DNA from: Streptomyces violaceorubidus
GTDB taxonomy: Bacteria > Actinomycetota > Actinomycetes > Streptomycetales > Streptomycetaceae
Assembly: GCF_000717995.1 (NCBI RefSeq)
Contig: NZ_JODM01000037.1
Span: forward strand, 1 to 52,469
Direction: 5' to 3'
DNA: 52,469 nt
Shown: piece by piece, positions 48,162 through 52,469 of the stretch
Position numbering within the stretch: the first letter of the stretch is position 1
How the letters are laid out: every line of letters starts with the position of its first letter
Notes under the pieces: generated by a model
Database searches by the model: none
Seen by the model: the letters and a program-made list of their open reading frames with translations, nothing else
What the model was told of the DNA's origin: nothing
Position numbers and translations under genes: made by a program

Positions 48162-50396
48162 TTACGCGGCCACCGGCTCCTTGGCTCCCGGCGTCGGCGC
48201 CGACGGGTCCGTGCCCCCGCCCGCTCCCTGGGCCGCGCTGCCCGTCACCGGCCTGCGCAGCCCCTTGAGGACGATCACCAGGGCCGTGGTGACACAGACA
48301 CCGGCCGCGACGGCGACCAGGTAGAGCAGCGGGTTGCCGATCAGCGGGACCACGAAGATGCCGCCGTGCGGGGCCCGCAGCGTCGCGTCGAAGGCCATCG
48401 ACAGGGCGCCGGTGACCGCGCCGCCCACCATCGAGGACGGGATGACCCGCAGCGGGTCGGCCGCGGCGAACGGGATCGCGCCCTCGGAGATGAAGGAGGC
48501 GCCCAGGACCCAGGCGGCCTTGCCGTTCTCGCGCTCGGCGGCGTTGAAGAGCCGGCCGCGCACCGTGGTGGCCAGGGCCATCGCCAGCGGCGGGACCATG
48601 CCGGCCGCCATCACCGCCGCCATGATCTTCATCGCCGAGTCACTGGGGTCCGCGACCGCGATGCCCGCGGTGGCGAAGGTGTAGGCGACCTTGTTGACCG
48701 GACCGCCCAGGTCGAAGCACATCATCAGGCCGAGCAGCGCGCCGAGCAGGACGGCGTTGGTGCCGGACAGTCCGCCCAGCCAGTCGGTCATCCCGGACTG
48801 CGCGGACGCGATGGGCTTGCCGATCACGACGAACATCAGGAACCCGACGACCGCCGCCGAGACGAGCGGGATCACCACCACCGGCATGATGCCGCGCAAC
48901 GCCTTCGGTATCGGCACCCGCTGGATCGCCAGCACCACCGCGCCGGAGATCAGACCGGCCGCGAGGCCGCCGAGGAACCCGGCGTTGATGGTCAGTGCGA
49001 TCGAACCGCCGACGAAGCCGGGGACCAGGCCCGGCCGGTCGGCCATGCCGTAGGCGATGTACCCGGCCAGCACCGGGACGAGGAAGGCGAAGGCCCCGCC
49101 GCCGATCTGGAAGAGCAGCGCCGCCCAGCTGTCCGCCTGGGTCCACACGAAGTGGTCCGTCACGGAGGGCGCCTTGTTGATCTCGTAGCCGCCGATCGCG
49201 AAGCCCAGGGCGATCAGCAGACCGCCCGCGGCGACGAACGGGACCATGTAACTGACGCCGGACATCAGCCACTTGCGGAGCTTGGTGCCGTAGCCCTCGC
49301 CGGACTCCCCGCCGCGTTCGACGGGCGTCGCGCCCGGGGACGCGGAGGTGACCTCGCCGCGGGCCGCCTTGTCGCGGACCTCGCCGATCAGCTCGCCGGG
49401 CCGGTTGATGGCGGCCTTGACGCCGGTGTCGACGGTGGGCTTCCCGGCGAAGCGGTCCTTCTCGCGCACGGCGACGTCGTGGGCGAGGATCACGCCGTCG
49501 GCCGCCGCGATCACCGCGGGGTCGAGCCGGGTGAACCCGGCCGAGCCCTGGGTCTCGACGACGACCTCGACGCCCTCCTCGCGGCCCGCGTTCTCCAGCG
49601 ACTCGGCCGCCATGTAGGTGTGCGCGATGCCGGTGGGGCAGGAGGTGACGGCGACGATGCGGAAGGGGCGGTCGGCCCCGCCCGCGGAATCCCGGCCGGT
49701 GCTGCCCGGTGCGGTCTCGGCGGAGGCCGCCGCCGAGACCGCACCGGTGTCCGTGGTGCCCGCGGTCGCACCGGTGTTCGCGGTTTCCGCGGTCGCACCG
49801 GTGTCCGTGGTGTCTGTGGCCGCGCCGGTGTTCGCGGTGTCCGCGGTCGCGCCCGTGCCCGTGGTGTCTGTGGTCGCGACTGGGTCCGTGGTGTGCGCAG
49901 TCGCGCCCGTGCCCGTGGTGTCCGCGGTCGCGCCCGTGCCCGCGGCCGGTGTCGGTTTCTCCCCGCGGATCAGCGCGGCGGCGGCCGCCGCGTCGCCCGC
50001 CGAGCGCAGCGCCGCGGTGAAGTCGGCGTTCATCAACTGCCGGGCCAGCAAGGAGAGGATCGTCAGGTGGGCGTCGTCGGCGCCCGCCGGAGCGGCGATC
50101 AGGAAGATCAGGTCGGCCGGGCCGTCCGCCGCCCCGAAGTCGACGCCGGCCGCGCTGCGCCCGAAGGCGAGCGTCGGCTCGGTGACGTGCTCGCTGCGGC
50201 AGTGCGGGATGCCGATGCCGCCGTCGAGGCCGGTCGGCATCTGCGCCTCACGGGCGGCCACGTCGGCGAGGAAGCCCTCCAGGTCGGTCACCCGGCCCAG
50301 GGCCACCATGCGCTCCGCGAGGGCACGCGCCGCCGCTTCCTTGGTGTCGGCGGACAGGTCGAGGTCGACCAGGTCCGCGGTGATCATGTCGCTCAT
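48162..50396 (-). CDS. fruA: PTS fructose permease IIABC
   Basis: A 744-residue phosphotransferase permease that imports fructose as fructose-1-phosphate. EIIA (1-145) with phospho-His H65 in GIGIPHCRS; a Thr/Ala/Asp/Gly linker (about 150-230) made of repeats; EIIB (about 243-340) with C253 in VTSCPTGIAHT; EIIC (about 370-715) with about nine helices and the conserved GGPVNKVAYTF and GAIPFAAADP. AAGGAG lies 6 nt before the ATG. It follows fruK after 139 bp and ends the fru operon. Confidence 0.95.
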   Translation of the reverse strand: MSDMITADLVDLDLSADTKEAAARALAERMVALGRVTDLEGFLADVAAREAQMPTGLDGGIGIPHCRSEHVTEPTLAFGRSAAGVDFGAADGPADLIFLIAAPAGADDAHLTILSLLARQLMNADFTAALRSAGDAAAAAALIRGEKPTPAAGTGATADTTGTGATAHTTDPVATTDTTGTGATADTANTGAATDTTDTGATAETANTGATAGTTDTGAVSAAASAETAPGSTGRDSAGGADRPFRIVAVTSCPTGIAHTYMAAESLENAGREEGVEVVVETQGSAGFTRLDPAVIAAADGVILAHDVAVREKDRFAGKPTVDTGVKAAINRPGELIGEVRDKAARGEVTSASPGATPVERGGESGEGYGTKLRKWLMSGVSYMVPFVAAGGLLIALGFAIGGYEINKAPSVTDHFVWTQADSWAALLFQIGGGAFAFLVPVLAGYIAYGMADRPGLVPGFVGGSIALTINAGFLGGLAAGLISGAVVLAIQRVPIPKALRGIMPVVVIPLVSAAVVGFLMFVVIGKPIASAQSGMTDWLGGLSGTNAVLLGALLGLMMCFDLGGPVNKVAYTFATAGIAVADPSDSAMKIMAAVMAAGMVPPLAMALATTVRGRLFNAAERENGKAAWVLGASFISEGAIPFAAADPLRVIPSSMVGGAVTGALSMAFDATLRAPHGGIFVVPLIGNPLLYLVAVAAGVCVTTALVIVLKGLRRPVTGSAAQGAGGGTDPSAPTPGAKEPVAA
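49741..49949 (-). repeat. Degenerate 30-bp repeats in the FruA linker
   Basis: About seven imperfect units encode decapeptides of the type Gly-Ala-Thr-Ala-Asp-Thr-Thr-(Gly/Asp)-Thr-(Gly) between EIIA and EIIB. Copies differ at many third positions, so this is older than the tricorn and serine-hydrolase repeats. Confidence 0.85.
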
Positions 50397-50431
50397 CGCG
50401 GGCTCCTTAGCTCGCGTATCGCCCGGAACGT

Positions 50432-50486
50432 GGGGTGAGGGGCGGGGGCGGGGAGGGGGACGGGGGCACAGCAGTGGGGACGGGGG
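50432..50486 (+). other. G-rich tract between fruK and fruA
   Basis: Eight runs of four or five G within 55 bases on the plus strand, which is the template for the fru genes. It can in principle form a G-quadruplex during transcription and lies midway in the 139-bp fruK-fruA gap. Confidence 0.55.
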
Positions 50487-50535
50487 ACGGCCCCGGGGAG
50501 AGAACCGCGGGCCGGGCGGCGGAGGAGACCGGGGT

Positions 50536-51483
50536 TCATGACACCGGCTCTCTCAGTACGCGGTTCACCGGCACCTCGGACGTGACCGTCACGGCGGCCG
50601 GGTCCAGGTCGTGCGGCGTCGGCATCACGCTGCCGGGCAGCCGGACGGCGGCGGCGCCGTGCGCGACGGCGGAGGCGAGGGCACCGGGGCCCGCGCCGCC
50701 GGCGACGAGGAAGCCGGCCAGGGAGGAGTCCCCGGCGCCGACGTTGCTGCGTACGGTGTCCACGCGGGCGGTGCCGAACCAGGTGCCCGCGTCGTCCACG
50801 AGCAGTTGCCCGTCGGCGCCCAGGCTGGCGAGCACCGAACGGGCGCCCAGCTCTCGCAGTTCCTCGGCGGCCTTCACGGCGTCGCCGACCGTGGCCAGCG
50901 GACGCCCGACGGCCTCGGCCAGCTCCTCGGCGTTCGGCTTGACGACGTCGGGCCGCTCCCGCAGGGCCCGCAGCAGCGCCGGTCCGGAGGTGTCCAGGGC
51001 GATGCGGACACCGGCGGCGTGCGCGCGGGCCACCAGGTCGGCGTACCAGGACGGGGCGAGTCCGCGGGGCAGGCTGCCGCAGCAGGCGATCCAGTCCGCG
51101 CCGGGCGACTGCCGCCGTACGGTCTCCAGGAGCAGTTCCCGTTCGGCCGGGGAGAGTTCGGGGCCCGGTGCGTTGATCTTGGTGAGAACGCCGTCGGCCT
51201 CGGCGAGCGCGATGTTGGACCGGGTGGGCCCGGTGATGGGCACCGGCGCGACCTCGATGCCCTGCGCGTCGAGCAGGTCGGCGACCAGTGCGCCCGGAGC
51301 TCCGCCCAGCGGCAGCACCGCGACGGTGCGCTGCCCGGCGGCGGTCACCGCGCGCGAGACGTTCACTCCCTTGCCGCCGGGGTCGACCCGCTCGCCGGTG
51401 GCGCGGACGACCTCGCCGCGGTCGAGGGAGGGCACCTCGTAGGTGCGGTCCAGCGACGGGTTCGGGGTGACGGTCAGGATCAT
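50536..51483 (-). CDS. fruK: 1-phosphofructokinase
   Basis: A 315-residue PfkB-family kinase converting fructose-1-phosphate to fructose-1,6-bisphosphate. N-terminal TVTPNPSLDRTY, the GGKGVNVSRA substrate loop, and the C-terminal catalytic NVGAGDSSLAGFL (Asp base in GAGD) are all present. ATG overlaps the fruR stop as ATGA. Confidence 0.94.
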   Translation of the reverse strand: MILTVTPNPSLDRTYEVPSLDRGEVVRATGERVDPGGKGVNVSRAVTAAGQRTVAVLPLGGAPGALVADLLDAQGIEVAPVPITGPTRSNIALAEADGVLTKINAPGPELSPAERELLLETVRRQSPGADWIACCGSLPRGLAPSWYADLVARAHAAGVRIALDTSGPALLRALRERPDVVKPNAEELAEAVGRPLATVGDAVKAAEELRELGARSVLASLGADGQLLVDDAGTWFGTARVDTVRSNVGAGDSSLAGFLVAGGAGPGALASAVAHGAAAVRLPGSVMPTPHDLDPAAVTVTSEVPVNRVLREPVS

Positions 51484-52241
51484 GCGCGTACCACTTCCGT
51501 GCCGGCGCGCTCGATGTCGCCCGCGTCCTCGGGGGTGAGTCCCTGGTCGGTGATCAGCAGGTCGACATCGCTCAGGGCGCCGAAGCGGGCGAAGTGCTCC
51601 TGGGCGTACTTGGAGGAGTCGGCGAGCAGCACCACGCGCCGGGCGGCGGTCAGGGCGGCCCGCTTGACGGCGGCCTCGGCGAGGTCGGGGGTGGTCAGGC
51701 CGTGCTCCACGGAGAACCCGTTGGCCGCCACCACGGCCACGTCGGCGCGGATCTCGCCGTACGCGCGCAGCGCCCAGGCGTCCACGGCGGCGCGTGTACG
51801 GTGCCGCACCCGCCCCCCGACGATGTGGAGCTGGATGCCGGGGTGGTCGACGAGGCGGGCCGCGATGGGCAGGCTGTGGGTGACCACGGTCAGCGAGGCC
51901 TCCGGCGGGATCGCCGCGGCCATGCGGGCCACCGTGGAACCGGCGTCCAGGATCAGGGTGCCCTCGGTCGGCAGTTCCGCGAGGGCCGCCCTGGCGATGC
52001 GGTCCTTCTCGTCGGCGGCCGTGGACTCGCGCTCGGTGAGGTCCGGTTCGAAGTCGAGCCGGCCGGCCGGGATCGCGCCGCCGTGCACCCGGCGGAGCAG
52101 ACCCGCGCGGTCGAGTGCCTTGAGGTCCCGGCGGATGGTCTCCGCCGTCACCTGGAACTCCTCGGCCAGCGACACCACGTCCACCCGACCGCCGTCCCGG
52201 GCGAGCCGGAGGATCTCCTGCTGCCGCTCCGGTGCGTACAT
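51480..52241 (-). CDS. fruR: DeoR-family repressor of the fructose operon
   Basis: A 253-residue repressor. Helix-turn-helix VDVVSLAEEFQVTAETIRRDLKAL (about 20-43; signature TAETIRRDL) and a DeoR sugar-phosphate sensor domain (about 75-235, with DAGSTVARMA and VVLLADSSKY). Its likely inducer is fructose-1-phosphate. GGAGGTGA lies 6 nt before the ATG. First gene of fruR-fruK-fruA; repeated TGCCCGAAC elements upstream are probable operators. Confidence 0.93.
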   Translation of the reverse strand: MYAPERQQEILRLARDGGRVDVVSLAEEFQVTAETIRRDLKALDRAGLLRRVHGGAIPAGRLDFEPDLTERESTAADEKDRIARAALAELPTEGTLILDAGSTVARMAAAIPPEASLTVVTHSLPIAARLVDHPGIQLHIVGGRVRHRTRAAVDAWALRAYGEIRADVAVVAANGFSVEHGLTTPDLAEAAVKRAALTAARRVVLLADSSKYAQEHFARFGALSDVDLLITDQGLTPEDAGDIERAGTEVVRA

Positions 52242-52261
52242 GACCGTTCACCTCCGACCTG

Positions 52262-52368
52262 TGCCCGAACCTGCCCGAACCTGTGGTTTCGCTCGGAGGC
52301 TACGCCCGGTTTTCCGGAATGTAAACGGCAAGCAGAAGTGTTCGGGCACAGACAGACACGAACGGGCA
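52262..52368 (-). promoter_or_regulatory. fruR promoter with repeated operators
   Basis: On the minus strand TTTACA (52325-52320), 17-bp spacing, then TAGCCT (52302-52297). TGCCCGAAC occurs at 52262-52270 and 52272-52280 (downstream of the start), and in inverse orientation GTTCGGGCA at 52340-52348, with a weaker GAACGGGCA at 52360-52368. Sites on both sides of the promoter fit repression by a multimeric DeoR-type protein. Confidence 0.65.
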
Positions 52369-52378
52369 TCCCCCGGGG

Positions 52379-52469
52379 GGTGCCTCTATGTCTTTCGTCA
52401 AGCGAGCTGTGGGGTTCGGGGTTCGTAGAAGGTTCCGTCGCGGAGCATGGCGAACAGGACGCTGGTGCG
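52379..52469 (-). mobile_element. IS110-family insertion sequence, terminal fragment
   Basis: Contains the 3' end of an IS110-type transposase gene followed by a short non-coding end (TGACGAAAGACATAGAGGCA), which resembles the ends of actinobacterial IS110 elements. It lies just upstream of the fruR operators. The exact boundary is uncertain as this family lacks clear terminal repeats. Confidence 0.6.
52398..52469 (-). CDS. IS110-family transposase, C-terminal fragment
   Basis: Only the last 23 codons are present: RTSVLFAMLRDGTFYEPRTP then QLA and stop. 'TSVLFAMLRDGTFYEP' is the characteristic C-terminus of IS110/IS116/IS902-type DEDD transposases in Streptomyces. The remainder is beyond the right edge. 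Confidence 0.75.
   Translation of the reverse strand, partial: RTSVLFAMLRDGTFYEPRTPQLA

Overview
The window reads as chromosomal Streptomyces DNA. It has very high GC with strong third-position GC bias, GTG/TTG starts, many leaderless promoters and stop/start-overlapping operons. Marker families (SsgE, SepX, DUF1876, DUF6227, tandem class B PBPs, tricorn protease) and the gene order match the conserved core of S. coelicolor-like genomes. It is not a plasmid or phage. Each edge cuts an insertion sequence: the N-terminus of an IS5-family transposase on the left and the C-terminus of an IS110-family transposase on the right.

Layout. 1-4.4 kb: IS5 end, a zinc-ribbon protein, rsmI diverging from protein O-mannosyltransferase pmt, and a PIN/ribbon-helix-helix toxin-antitoxin pair. 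4.5-8.4 kb: two paralogous class B penicillin-binding proteins and the SsgA-like protein ssgE. 8.5-11.2 kb: a nickel/cobalt ECF transporter (nikMN, nikQ, nikO) behind a Nur-box-like site. 11.2-17.5 kb: a serine hydrolase with a 12-bp minisatellite, DUF1876, a DMT exporter with a YbaK deacylase, and TetR with an MMPL exporter. 17.6-21.7 kb: a tricorn protease with a long repetitive insertion and a small hydrophilic protein. 21.8-26 kb: a Baeyer-Villiger monooxygenase, hydrolase and SDR operon diverging from a MerR regulator. 26-27.6 kb: exonuclease III, a GNAT and tRNA-Ala(CGC).

27.7-33.9 kb holds the most informative locus. Reading leftward it is galU, moeA-like, moaC, moaB and a RimJ-like GNAT, each overlapping the next or closely spaced, followed by sepX after an AT-rich gap; a 5-formyltetrahydrofolate cyclo-ligase gene diverges from galU. 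In actinobacteria the MoeA-like protein (Glp) and the membrane protein SepX/GlpR are FtsZ-associated division factors, so this is probably a division locus as well as a cofactor locus. 33.9-41.6 kb: a penicillin-acylase-type Ntn hydrolase, a K+(Na+)/H+ antiporter, an MFS exporter, an FmdB-type zinc ribbon protein preceded by a CIRCE heat-shock operator, and methylthioadenosine phosphorylase. 41.7-48.1 kb: a CpaB/SAF-domain protein, MscL, LtrA, a P1-family peptidase, an L,D-transpeptidase lipoprotein and DUF6227. 48.1-52.3 kb: the fructose operon fruR-fruK-fruA with repeated operators, then the IS110 end.

Two themes cut across the window. Many genes serve the cell envelope and division (Pmt, PBPs, SsgE, SepX/Glp, GalU, Ldt, MscL, tricorn, antiporter). 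Unrelated genes also carry in-frame GC-rich tandem repeats in linkers or tails (serine hydrolase, tricorn, acylase, MTAP, FruA, CpaB-like, FmdB). I saw no entirely new multigene system. The best candidates for new biology are the CIRCE-controlled FmdB protein, two probable CTG start codons, the toxin-antitoxin pair, the BVMO operon and its operator, and the repeat-expanded linkers.
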